60,900 bases of DNA from an uncultured Eubacterium sp. (GTDB taxonomy: Bacteria; Bacillota; Clostridia; Lachnospirales; Lachnospiraceae), in contig CANDMI010000013.1 in NCBI GenBank assembly GCA_947385775.1, forward strand, positions 1 to 60,900. The letters are read 5' to 3'. Made by a program: the position numbers and the translations under genes. Shown here piece after piece: positions 51,473 through 60,395 of this stretch; position 1 is the first letter of the stretch, and every line of letters starts with the position of its first letter. The notes below the pieces were generated by a model. The model had not been told where the DNA came from, searched no databases, and worked only from the letters and a program-made list of their open reading frames with translations.

Positions 51473-54400
51473 ATGTACAGCAAAGTAGACACGAAACTGA
51501 ATTTTGTGGAAAGGGAGCAAAAGACGGCGGAATTTTGGAAGCAGCAGGATATATTCCGCAAGTCCATGGAATTAAGAAAGGGCGGGGAGACGTATACGTT
51601 TTACGACGGGCCTCCTACGGCAAACGGCAAGCCGCATATCGGGCATGTGTTAACCCGCGTCATTAAAGACATGATTCCAAGATACCAGACCATGAAAGGG
51701 AAGTATGTCCCGCGCAAAGCAGGCTGGGATACCCACGGGCTTCCGGTGGAGCTGGAAGTGGAAAAGCTGCTTGGGCTAAACGGCAAAGACCAGATTGAAG
51801 AATACGGCATGGAGCCTTTTATTAAGCAATGTAAGGAATCCGTGTGGAAATATAAGGGCATGTGGGAGGATTTTTCCCAGACCGTCGGTTTTTGGGCGGA
51901 TATGGACGACCCGTATGTTACCTATGATGATAATTTTATAGAATCCGAATGGTGGGCGTTACAGCAGATCTGGGATAAAAAGCTGTTGTACAAGGGCTTT
52001 AAGATCGTGCCGTACTGCCCGCGCTGCGGCACGCCACTGTCCTCCCAGGAGGTGGCCCAGGGCTATAAAACCGTAAAGGAACGTTCCGCTATTGTACGGT
52101 TTAAGGTCGTAGGGGAGGATGCGTATTTCCTTGCCTGGACGACTACGCCGTGGACGCTGCCGTCCAATGTGGCGCTCTGCGTGCACCCGCAGGAGTCTTA
52201 CAGTTTGGTTAAGGCAAAGGACGGATACCGCTATTATATGGCGGATGAGCTTTTAGATAAAGTTCTTGGCCCTCTCGCGCAGGAAGGGGAAACGGCCTAT
52301 GAGGTGTTGGAAACCTATAAAGGGCAGGATTTAGAATATAAGGAATACGAGCCGCTTTTTGATTTTGCGAAAGATATAATACAAAAGCAGAAAAAAAAGG
52401 CGCATTACATTACATGCGATACGTATGTAACGATGACGGACGGCACGGGCATCGTCCACATCGCGCCTGCGTTTGGTGAGGACGACGCGCAGGTGGGCAG
52501 GAAATATGATCTGCCGTTTGTGCAGCTTGTGGATGGAAAAGGGGAGATGACGGCGGAAACGTCTTATGCGGGCGTGTTTGTAAAAAAAGCGGATCCTATG
52601 ATCTTAACGGATCTGGACAAAAAGGGGCTGTTGTTTTCCGCGCCAAAGTTTGAGCATGACTACCCGCACTGCTGGCGCTGCTCCACGCCGCTTATTTATT
52701 ATGCAAGGGAATCCTGGTTTATCAAGATGACGGAGGTCAAAGACGACCTGGTGCGCAACAACAATACCGTAAACTGGATACCGGAGTCCATTGGCAAAGG
52801 GCGTTTTGGCGACTGGCTGGAAAATATACAGGACTGGGGGATTTCCAGAAACCGCTACTGGGGCACGCCGCTGCCTGTCTGGGAATGTGAATGCGGGCAT
52901 CAGGAATGCATCGGCAGCCGAAGCCAGTTAGCGGAAAAAACCGGAAACCCGCAGGATGCAAAGGTAGAGCTGCACCGTCCGTACATCGATGACGTGACGT
53001 TTACCTGTGAAAAATGCGGCGGCGCGATGCGCCGTGTGCCGGAGGTTATTGACTGCTGGTTTGATTCTGGGGCGATGCCGTTTGCGCAGCATCATTACCC
53101 GTTTGAAAATCAGGATTTATTTAAAGAGCAGTTCCCGGCCCAGTTTATTTCCGAGGCGGTAGACCAGACCAGAGGGTGGTTTTATTCCCTGATGGCGGAG
53201 TCCACGCTGCTGTTTAACAAGTCCCCGTATGAAAACGTCATTGTGCTTGGGCATGTGCAGGATGAAAACGGGCAGAAAATGAGCAAATCCAAAGGAAACG
53301 CCATCGACCCGTTTGAAGCGTTAAATACTTACGGGGCGGACGCGATCCGCTGGTACTTTTATATCAACAGCGCGCCGTGGCTGCCAAACCGTTTCCATGG
53401 GAAAGCCGTAGTGGAAGGGCAGCGGAAATTTTTAGGGACTTTGTGGAATACTTACGCATTTTTCGTGCTATATGCAAATATTGACCAGTTTGACGCAACA
53501 AAATATCCGTTAGAGTATGATAAACTTAGCGTAATGGATAAGTGGCTGTTGTCCAGGCTCAACACCTTAGTGAAAAACGTGGACGACGATTTGGGCGCAT
53601 ACCGCATTCCGGAGGCTGCAAGGGCGCTGGACGCGTTTGTGGATGAGATGTCTAACTGGTACGTCAGAAGAAGCCGCGGGCGCTTCTGGGCAAAGGGCAT
53701 GGAGCAGGATAAGATCAACGCCTATATGACGCTTTATACCGCGCTTGTGACCGTGGCAAAGGCAGCGGCGCCGATGATCCCGTTTATGGCGGAGGATATT
53801 TACCGCAACCTGGTTTGCAGCATTGATAAGGGCGCATGTGAAAGCGTGCATTTATGCGATTTTCCAAAGGCGCAGGAAGCTTGGATTGACAATAAACTGG
53901 AAGAAAATATGGAGCTGGCGTTAAAGACGGTTGTATTGGGCCGCGCCTGCCGCAATTCGGCAAATATCAAAAACCGCCAGCCGATTGGACGGATGTTTGT
54001 AAAAGCTCCATTTGAATTACCGGAATATTTCGTAGAAATCATAGAAGATGAGTTAAATGTAAAAGAGGTTTTATTTACGGAGGATGTCAGCGGATATACT
54101 GATTATACGTTTAAACCGCAGCTTCGGACCGTAGGGCCAAAATATGGAAAATATTTAAAGCAGATTCAAGAAGCGTTGAAAAACCTGGACGGAAGGGCCG
54201 CGATGGAAAAGCTGCGTGAGAATGGCTCCATTAGCCTTGACAGCGTCGGGGAAGGGATTGTATTATCAGAGGATGACCTGCTGATCACGATGACGCAGAT
54301 GCCGGGTTACCAGGCGGAAGGGGATTCCAACATTACTGTCGTGCTGGATACAAACCTGACATCAGAATTAATCGAAGAAGGGTTTGTGCGGGAGCTTATC

Positions 54401-54628
54401 AGCAAGCTTCAGACGATGCGTAAGGAAGCCGGATTTGAGGTAATGGATAAGATCAAGATTTCCTACGCCGCGCAGCAAAAGATCGCAGATATTTTTGCAA
54501 AATACGGGGAACAGATTCAGTCCGATGTGCTTGGGGTCGGCCTGTGCGCGGGACAACTGTTTGGATATACCAAGGAATGGGATATTAATGGCGAAAAAGT
54601 GACATTAGGCGTGGAAAAGCAGTCATAA
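51473..54628 (+). CDS. ileS: Isoleucyl-tRNA synthetase
   Basis: Class I synthetase charging tRNA-Ile, with an editing domain that removes Val. The HIGH motif is PHIGHVL at residues 54-60 and the KMSKS motif is at 602-606 (KMSKSKGNAIDPF). The editing (CP1) domain contains WTTTPWTLPSN and a TDGTGIVHIAPAFGEDD segment. The anticodon-binding domain follows. The 1051-residue form without a C-terminal zinc-finger pair is the eukaryote-like type, which is often less sensitive to mupirocin (family knowledge). No T-box leader is seen: only 21 bp separate it from the previous gene. Confidence 0.97.
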   Translation: MYSKVDTKLNFVEREQKTAEFWKQQDIFRKSMELRKGGETYTFYDGPPTANGKPHIGHVLTRVIKDMIPRYQTMKGKYVPRKAGWDTHGLPVELEVEKLLGLNGKDQIEEYGMEPFIKQCKESVWKYKGMWEDFSQTVGFWADMDDPYVTYDDNFIESEWWALQQIWDKKLLYKGFKIVPYCPRCGTPLSSQEVAQGYKTVKERSAIVRFKVVGEDAYFLAWTTTPWTLPSNVALCVHPQESYSLVKAKDGYRYYMADELLDKVLGPLAQEGETAYEVLETYKGQDLEYKEYEPLFDFAKDIIQKQKKKAHYITCDTYVTMTDGTGIVHIAPAFGEDDAQVGRKYDLPFVQLVDGKGEMTAETSYAGVFVKKADPMILTDLDKKGLLFSAPKFEHDYPHCWRCSTPLIYYARESWFIKMTEVKDDLVRNNNTVNWIPESIGKGRFGDWLENIQDWGISRNRYWGTPLPVWECECGHQECIGSRSQLAEKTGNPQDAKVELHRPYIDDVTFTCEKCGGAMRRVPEVIDCWFDSGAMPFAQHHYPFENQDLFKEQFPAQFISEAVDQTRGWFYSLMAESTLLFNKSPYENVIVLGHVQDENGQKMSKSKGNAIDPFEALNTYGADAIRWYFYINSAPWLPNRFHGKAVVEGQRKFLGTLWNTYAFFVLYANIDQFDATKYPLEYDKLSVMDKWLLSRLNTLVKNVDDDLGAYRIPEAARALDAFVDEMSNWYVRRSRGRFWAKGMEQDKINAYMTLYTALVTVAKAAAPMIPFMAEDIYRNLVCSIDKGACESVHLCDFPKAQEAWIDNKLEENMELALKTVVLGRACRNSANIKNRQPIGRMFVKAPFELPEYFVEIIEDELNVKEVLFTEDVSGYTDYTFKPQLRTVGPKYGKYLKQIQEALKNLDGRAAMEKLRENGSISLDSVGEGIVLSEDDLLITMTQMPGYQAEGDSNITVVLDTNLTSELIEEGFVRELISKLQTMRKEAGFEVMDKIKISYAAQQKIADIFAKYGEQIQSDVLGVGLCAGQLFGYTKEWDINGEKVTLGVEKQS

Positions 54629-54653
54629 AACCAGAAGCTAGAAGGAGGCGCAA

Positions 54654-57125
54654 ATGAAAAGTAAAATGTTCGAAAAGGACACCTTTATCAGGGAAGTAAA
54701 AGACAATGTAAAAAATCTGTACCGTAAGACTTTGGACGAGGCAAGCCAGAAGGAGATCTATCAGGCGGTCGCCCATACGGTAAAAGACGTGATCATTGAT
54801 GAATGGCTTGCGACGCAAAAGACGTTCGATAAAGAGGATCCAAAAATCGTTTATTATATGTCCATGGAATTTTTAATGGGCCGCGCGCTGGGCAACAACC
54901 TGATCAATTTAACCGCATATCAGGAAGTGCAGGACGCGTTAAAGGAAATCGGTTTAGACATTAACGTCATCGAAGACCAGGAGCCGGACCCGGCTCTTGG
55001 AAACGGGGGCCTTGGCAGGCTGGCGGCTTGCTTTTTAGAGTCCTTATCCACGCTGAATTATCCGGCGTACGGCTGCGGCATCCGTTACCGCTATGGGATG
55101 TTCAAGCAGCAGATCCGCGACGGCTACCAGATGGAAACGCCGGACGACTGGTTAAAGGGCGGCTATCCATTCGAACTGCACCGGCCGGAATACAGCTATG
55201 AGGTAAAATTTGGCGGCTATGTGCGCACGGAAGGGATGCCGGACGGACGAACAAAGTTTGTGCAGGAAAATTACCAGTCCGTAAAGGCCATCCCGTACGA
55301 TATGCCAATCGTGGGATACAACAATAATGTAGTCAATACGTTAATGATCTGGGACGCGGAGCCAAGCGAAGGGTTCAAGCTGGATTCCTTTGACAAAGGG
55401 GATTATCACAAGGCGGTGGAGCAGCAAAACCTTGCCAGGAACCTGGTGGAAGTGCTTTATCCGTGCGACGACCATATCGCGGGCAAGGAGCTGCGGTTAA
55501 AGCAGCAGTACTTCTTTGTATCCGCTTCGCTCCAGAGGGCGATTTCAAAATTTAAGAAAAACCACCCGGATATCCACATGCTGCCGGATAAAGTAGCGAT
55601 CCAGATGAACGATACCCACCCGACCCTTGCGGTAGCGGAGCTAATGCGCCTTTTGCTGGATGAAGAGGGCTTAGGCTGGGACGACGCATGGGCGATCACC
55701 ACAAAGACCTGCGCGTACACGAACCATACGATCATGGCGGAAGCTTTGGAAAAATGGCCGATTGAGATTTTCTCGAGGCTGCTTCCTAGGATTTACCAGA
55801 TCGTGGAGGAAATTAACCGCAGGTTCCAGCTCGAGATCCAGCAGAAATTCCCGGGAGACGGGGAAAAGATCAAGAAAATGTCCATCATTTACGATGGCCA
55901 GGTAAAAATGGCGCACCTTGCGATTGCGGCAGGCCATTCGGTCAACGGCGTGGCAAAGCTCCATACGGAGATTTTAAAGAAAGAGGAATTAAAAGACTTC
56001 TACGAGATGTATCCGGAGAAGTTTAACAATAAGACAAACGGCATCACACAGCGCCGGTTCCTGCTTCACGCAAACCCGCTGCTGGCGAATTGGGTGACGA
56101 AATATATTGGAAATGATTGGATTACGAACCTTTCCCATATGAAAAAGCTGGCGATCTATGCGGACGATGAAAAGGCGCAGCAGGAATTTATGAACATCAA
56201 GTACCAGAACAAAGTGCGTCTTGCAAAATACATTTTAGAGAACAATGGCATAGAAGTGGATCCGCGTTCCATTTTCGATGTACAGGTAAAACGCCTGCAC
56301 GAATACAAACGCCAGCTTTTAAATATTTTACATGTGATGTACCTGTACAATAAGCTGAAGGAAAACCCGAATATGGAATTTATACCGCGGACGTTTATCT
56401 TCGGCGCAAAAGCGGCGGCGGGCTATAAGATCGCAAAGCTTACGATCAAGCTTATCAACAATGTAGCAAATGTTATTAACAACGATAAGGGCATTAATAA
56501 TAAAATTAAAATTGTATTTATAGAGGACTATCGGGTATCCAATGCGGAATGGATTTTCGCGGCGGCGGATGTTTCCGAGCAGATTTCCACCGCGTCAAAG
56601 GAGGCTTCCGGAACCGGGAACATGAAGTTTATGTTAAACGGCGCTTTGACGATCGGAACGATGGATGGCGCAAACGTGGAGATGGTAGAGGAAATGGGGG
56701 AGGAGAATGCGTTTATTTTCGGCATGAGCTCCGACGAGGTAATCGCCCATGAAACAAAGCGCGATTACGACCCAATGGAAATCTTCAACAGCGATTCCGA
56801 GATCCGCCAGGTTTTGATGCAGCTGATCAACGGTTTTTATTCCTCCAACGACACCGAGCTGTTCCGCGACCTGTATAACTCCCTGCTGAATACCCACAGC
56901 ACTCGTTATGCGGACACTTATTTTGTATTAAAGGATTTCCGTTCCTATGCGCAGGCGCAGGAACGCGTAATGCAGGCTTATCAGGATGAAGCCCGCTGGG
57001 CAAAGAGCGCGATATTGAATGTGGCAAACGTCGGCAAGTTTTCCTCAGACCGTACGATCGAAGAGTACGCGAATGAAATCTGGCATTTGCAGAAGGTGTT
57101 TGTGGAAATGGAAGATGAGATTTAA
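54654..57125 (+). CDS. glgP: Glycogen/alpha-glucan phosphorylase
   Basis: Releases glucose-1-phosphate from alpha-1,4-glucans (GT35). The 823-residue chain has EDQEPDPALGNGGLGRLAACF, DTHPTLAVAELMRLLLDEE, NGITQRRFLLHANP, DVQVKRLHEYKRQLLNILH, and EASGTGNMKFMLNGALTIGT with the PLP lysine K658. GGAGGCGC precedes the ATG. No other glycogen gene is adjacent. It lies 25 bp after ileS with a strong terminator behind it. Confidence 0.97.
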   Translation: MKSKMFEKDTFIREVKDNVKNLYRKTLDEASQKEIYQAVAHTVKDVIIDEWLATQKTFDKEDPKIVYYMSMEFLMGRALGNNLINLTAYQEVQDALKEIGLDINVIEDQEPDPALGNGGLGRLAACFLESLSTLNYPAYGCGIRYRYGMFKQQIRDGYQMETPDDWLKGGYPFELHRPEYSYEVKFGGYVRTEGMPDGRTKFVQENYQSVKAIPYDMPIVGYNNNVVNTLMIWDAEPSEGFKLDSFDKGDYHKAVEQQNLARNLVEVLYPCDDHIAGKELRLKQQYFFVSASLQRAISKFKKNHPDIHMLPDKVAIQMNDTHPTLAVAELMRLLLDEEGLGWDDAWAITTKTCAYTNHTIMAEALEKWPIEIFSRLLPRIYQIVEEINRRFQLEIQQKFPGDGEKIKKMSIIYDGQVKMAHLAIAAGHSVNGVAKLHTEILKKEELKDFYEMYPEKFNNKTNGITQRRFLLHANPLLANWVTKYIGNDWITNLSHMKKLAIYADDEKAQQEFMNIKYQNKVRLAKYILENNGIEVDPRSIFDVQVKRLHEYKRQLLNILHVMYLYNKLKENPNMEFIPRTFIFGAKAAAGYKIAKLTIKLINNVANVINNDKGINNKIKIVFIEDYRVSNAEWIFAAADVSEQISTASKEASGTGNMKFMLNGALTIGTMDGANVEMVEEMGEENAFIFGMSSDEVIAHETKRDYDPMEIFNSDSEIRQVLMQLINGFYSSNDTELFRDLYNSLLNTHSTRYADTYFVLKDFRSYAQAQERVMQAYQDEARWAKSAILNVANVGKFSSDRTIEEYANEIWHLQKVFVEMEDEI

Positions 57126-57172
57126 AGTTCGTGTTCATTCGAAACAGTCTGTTATTAATTTTAATATGAGGG

Positions 57173-57198
57173 CAGGGCTGCGTTGCAGCCCTGTTTTT
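57173..57198 (+). terminator. Terminator after glgP
   Basis: A perfect 9-bp stem CAGGGCTGC / GCAGCCCTG with a GTT loop, followed by TTTTTG. Confidence 0.92.
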
Positions 57199-57233
57199 GT
57201 GGCGTTATGATTTAGAAAATAAGGAGGCACACC

Positions 57234-58004
57234 TTGACGCACCTGGAACAATATTACAATAAATTTAGCGAAGAAAAACGCCTGACCAGGCGCCATGGGC
57301 AGGTGGAATATCAAGTTACGATGAAATATATACACAAATACCTGGAACAAATGGAAAACCCCACTATCTTAGAAACCGGCGCAGGCACCGGGCGCTATAG
57401 CGTGCAGCTTGCAGAGGAAGGGTATGATGTGACGGCGCTGGAGCTGGTAAAATATAATCTGGGTATGTTAAAATCCAAGGGAAGCAGCGTCAAGGCGCAT
57501 CAGGGAGACGCCAGGGATTTATCATTGTTTTCGGACGCTTCCTTTGATATGACGCTGATTTTCGGCCCGATGTACCATTTATTTACTCTGGAGGATAAGG
57601 TGCAAGTTCTTACCGAAGCAAAACGGGTGACCAGGCAAGGGGGAATTATTATGGCGGCCTATTGTATGAATGAATACGGAGTGCTGTTATATGGCTTTCG
57701 GGACGGGAATGTCAAAGAGTGCCTTTCGGATGGCAGGCTGACCTTGGATTTTAAGTGCGTGTCCGCGCCAAAGGATCTATATGATTACGTTCGGTTGGAA
57801 GATATCGACCAGATCAATCAGGCGGCGGGGCTGAAACGCTTACAGATCATCGCGCCGGACGGCCCGGCGAACTATATGCGCCAGGCTTTGAACGCGATGG
57901 ATGCAGAAACGTTTGAACTGTTTATAAAATACCAGATGTCCGTATGCGAGCGACCGGATCTGATCGGCGCAAGCGCGCATACGGTGGACATTTTACGTCG
58001 ATGA
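57234..58004 (+). CDS. Class I SAM-dependent methyltransferase
   Basis: A TTG start with AAGGAGG 7 bp upstream. The 256-residue protein has the SAM motif ILETGAGTGRYSVQLAEEGYDV, written here as ETGAGTGRY plus the acidic end of strand 2 (ALELV). VKAHQGDARDLS and MTLIFGPMYHL follow. The substrate is unknown; the closest style is small-molecule methyltransferases of the ubiE/COQ5 kind. Its last 12 bp overlap the convergent gene at 57993. Confidence 0.85.
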   Translation: MTHLEQYYNKFSEEKRLTRRHGQVEYQVTMKYIHKYLEQMENPTILETGAGTGRYSVQLAEEGYDVTALELVKYNLGMLKSKGSSVKAHQGDARDLSLFSDASFDMTLIFGPMYHLFTLEDKVQVLTEAKRVTRQGGIIMAAYCMNEYGVLLYGFRDGNVKECLSDGRLTLDFKCVSAPKDLYDYVRLEDIDQINQAAGLKRLQIIAPDGPANYMRQALNAMDAETFELFIKYQMSVCERPDLIGASAHTVDILRR

Positions 58005-58187
58005 CATGCGTTCCTCCATAAGCTCTTCCGTTTTTTTGAGCGCCTCCCTGTGGCCGGTCAGCGCCGCAAACGGCGCAAACTGCGCGGCGCGTGCGGCCCT
58101 GTCCATTTGCGGGTGTGTGGCGGAGGTTGGATGCGGAAGGTTTAGAATATCGTCATAGCGGTGTTTATCGGTGTAATAGATGCCCAT
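57993..58187 (-). CDS. Small protein usually found with Y-family polymerases
   Basis: A 64-residue protein with PHPTSATHPQMDRAARAAQFAP, given in parts as YDDILNLPHPTSATHPQM and RAARAAQFAPFAALTGH. The MxxxxRAAQFAPFAALTG signature is common in small Firmicutes proteins encoded next to UmuC/UvrX-type polymerases (family knowledge; function unclear). AAAGGAGCG lies upstream. In this window its expected partner at 58734 is separated from it by a 546-bp insertion-like gap that holds a broken nuclease gene. Confidence 0.75.
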   Translation of the reverse strand: MGIYYTDKHRYDDILNLPHPTSATHPQMDRAARAAQFAPFAALTGHREALKKTEELMEERMSST

Positions 58188-58334
58188 TGAGCGCTCCTTT
58201 CTTTCGATGTTAGGGGTGATTGTTAAATGTAATATTTATTTTTGTGGATTGTTTTTGTTTTCATGTGGTGGGTTTTATTGTAGCATAATATTTTTTGGGG
58301 GACAAGGAAAAGATACAGGGGTTTTTGGATATTC

Positions 58335-58384
58335 GTTACAGTTTGGGATATTGCATATATGTGCGCGATATTGTATACTGTAAC
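58335..58384 (+). promoter_or_regulatory. Promoter enclosed by an inverted repeat
   Basis: TTGCAT (58351-58356), 17-bp spacer, TATACT (58374-58379). An inverted repeat GTTACAGT (58335-58342) / ACTGTAAC (58377-58384) brackets it, and GATATTG occurs twice inside. The design suits a repressed promoter. It points to the truncated nuclease gene at 58466. Confidence 0.5.
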
Positions 58385-58465
58385 TGAATCATACAGGTTT
58401 TAGAAAAAATCTAAAAGAACAATACGCAAAGAAAGGGAAATTTAATATTGCGGCATACAGCCAGT

Positions 58466-58733
58466 ATGGAATTAAAAGAATCCGAATATACATACGACCA
58501 GAAATTTAAGCAGCTATTTGGCAACATAAAATTTTTGGCCCCGATCTTAAAAAATATCATAAAGGAATATAAGGAGCTGTCCCTTCCGGAAATCGAAGAG
58601 CTTGTGATCTCGGTGCAGGATGGGGAGGAAGTCGTTACAAACCTTGGCGTAGAGGATGTGGGAAAAGGGGACGAGTCGAAAACCTTTTATGACGTGGTGG
58701 CGGGGTGCAGGCTGATCAGCCGCCAGCAGTTTC
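58466..58733 (+). pseudogene. Rpn-type nuclease, N-terminal remnant
   Basis: The frame reads MELKESEYTYDQKFKQLFGN, then IKFLAPILKNIIKEYKEL and LPEIEELVISVQDGEE, which look like the start of an Rpn/PD-(D/E)XK transposase-like protein. It then passes without a stop into sequence antisense to the polymerase gene, and the catalytic core is missing. It is the third such relic in the window and the only one keeping its 5' end and promoter. The exact break is not visible; it is near 58700-58733. Confidence 0.6.
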
Positions 58734-60281
58734 TTAGGCTTTGTGTCCGCCGATCTGCTGGTTGCGCAGCGCGCCGGTTGCGCCGGATACGAAATTCATC
58801 CCTTTTAAAACCGCGTTTTTTCCGTATTTCTTTTTAATATCCAAAACCGCATGCTGCATCCGCCTTTCGCGATTTAAATCTAAATCTAAATTTAAGGCGG
58901 CTTCCTTTGATTTTTGCTCTGTGTTGTCCTTATCATTGGGAAAAAGCTCCAGCTGCTGGAATTCCGGTTCCCTCGCGGGAGCGGCATCCTCGTAAATCAC
59001 ATTGTTTGCTGTCAGCGTAACCCTTCGGATGAAAAGATGCGGGTTTAGGATGCGCTCGTAAAGCGCAGCAGCCGCGTCCATCAAAAGCTTTGCGGATGAT
59101 GTGGCAAAGTCAAGGTTGGCGGAGCCGTGGGCGTGCTTTGGAACTCTGCGGCCATAGCGGTCGGTCGTGACAGGGCCGCGGTATTGCTTTCGGATTTCCG
59201 GGTCGGAGAGGTTTTTTGTGTCATAGCCTACGGTTAATACAATCTGGCTGGTAACAAGCTGCTTATCCACAAGATCTAAGGCAAGCAGGTCCGCCATTTC
59301 CCGCACGATCAGCTTTCCTTCGCTAAAAGTATAAGGGCGCTGCAACACCTGCCCGGAGCAAAGGCTGTTTTCCACAGGCCGGTACGCCTTGATATCCGCT
59401 AACGTGCAAGGCTCAAAGCCCCACGCATGGTCGATCAAAAGCTCGGCGTTAATGCCAAAAAGCTGATAGAGCAGGTCCTCATTGTAAAAATCGTTTACGC
59501 CTCCGAGGGAGCATCTTGCAATATCCCCCATCGTGTAAATGCCGTTTTCTTCTAATTTTGCGGCGTAGCCTTTGCCGACGCGCCAAAAATCCGTAAGTGG
59601 GTAGTGGTTCCAAAGCAGCTTTCGGTAAGTCAGCTCGTCTAATTGCGCGATGCGCACGCCGTCCTTATCCGGCATGGTGTGCTTTGCGACAATATCCATA
59701 GCGATCTTACAAAGGTAAAGGTTTGTTCCAACGCCGGCGGTCGCCGTAATCCCGGTTTCTAAAAAGACCTCCCGTATCAGTTTTTTCGCAAGCCCCCGGG
59801 CGTCCAGCTGGTAGGCGCGAAGGTAATGGGTGGCGTCGATAAACACCTCGTCGATGGAATACACATGGATGTCCTCCGGGGCGATATGTTTTAAATAGAT
59901 GTTGTAAATTTTTGCGCTGTATTCCATATAATGAGCCATGCGCGGCGGGGCTGTGATATAGGATACGGCAAGGGAAGGGTTTTCCTTTAATTGTGTGGCG
60001 TCCCAGGATTTTCCGCTAAATCTGCGCTCGGGCGCGCGACTTAGACGTTTGGCGTTTACCTCTTTTATGCGCTGTACGACTTCAAACAGCCTTGCGCGTC
60101 CGGATATGCCGTAAGATTTTAAGGATGGCGAAACGGCAAGGCAGATCGTTTTTTCCGTGCGGCTGTCATCCGCCACCACCAGGTTTGTGTTTAAAGGGTT
60201 CAGCCCACGTTCCATACATTCTACGGAAGCGTAAAAGGATTTTAGATCAATTGCGATATAAACAGGATTTTCCTGCGCCAT
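58734..60281 (-). CDS. Y-family DNA polymerase (UmuC/UvrX-type lesion-bypass polymerase)
   Basis: A 515-residue translesion polymerase. Catalytic carboxylates are in IAIDLKSFYASVE (D12) and YSIDEVFID. The little-finger region follows, and a beta-clamp-binding motif QQLELF lies at residues 442-447. The N-terminal half has long insertions typical of Gram-positive UmuC/UvrX rather than DinB. AGGAGG precedes the ATG. It is under a LexA box (60326-60337). The C-terminal end is complete (RNQQIGGHKA). Confidence 0.93.
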   Translation of the reverse strand: MAQENPVYIAIDLKSFYASVECMERGLNPLNTNLVVADDSRTEKTICLAVSPSLKSYGISGRARLFEVVQRIKEVNAKRLSRAPERRFSGKSWDATQLKENPSLAVSYITAPPRMAHYMEYSAKIYNIYLKHIAPEDIHVYSIDEVFIDATHYLRAYQLDARGLAKKLIREVFLETGITATAGVGTNLYLCKIAMDIVAKHTMPDKDGVRIAQLDELTYRKLLWNHYPLTDFWRVGKGYAAKLEENGIYTMGDIARCSLGGVNDFYNEDLLYQLFGINAELLIDHAWGFEPCTLADIKAYRPVENSLCSGQVLQRPYTFSEGKLIVREMADLLALDLVDKQLVTSQIVLTVGYDTKNLSDPEIRKQYRGPVTTDRYGRRVPKHAHGSANLDFATSSAKLLMDAAAALYERILNPHLFIRRVTLTANNVIYEDAAPAREPEFQQLELFPNDKDNTEQKSKEAALNLDLDLNRERRMQHAVLDIKKKYGKNAVLKGMNFVSGATGALRNQQIGGHKA

Positions 60282-60316
60282 TTTTCACACCTCCTGATAC
60301 GAAGCTTATGCCTGTT

Positions 60317-60345
60317 ATTATAACAGAATATATGTTCTGATTCAA
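60317..60345 (-). promoter_or_regulatory. SOS-controlled promoter of the Y-family polymerase
   Basis: On the minus strand TTGAAT, 17-bp spacer, TATAAT. The spacer contains a LexA-type box at 60326-60337 (GAAC-N4-ATTC, one base off the Gram-positive core GAAC-N4-GTTC), embedded in the 16-bp near-palindrome CAGAATATATGTTCTG. A repressor bound there would block RNA polymerase. Confidence 0.8.
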
Positions 60346-60395
60346 TAGCAAATTTGTGGAAGCTTTGCAAAAGGAAAACAAAAGGCAAATTGGCA

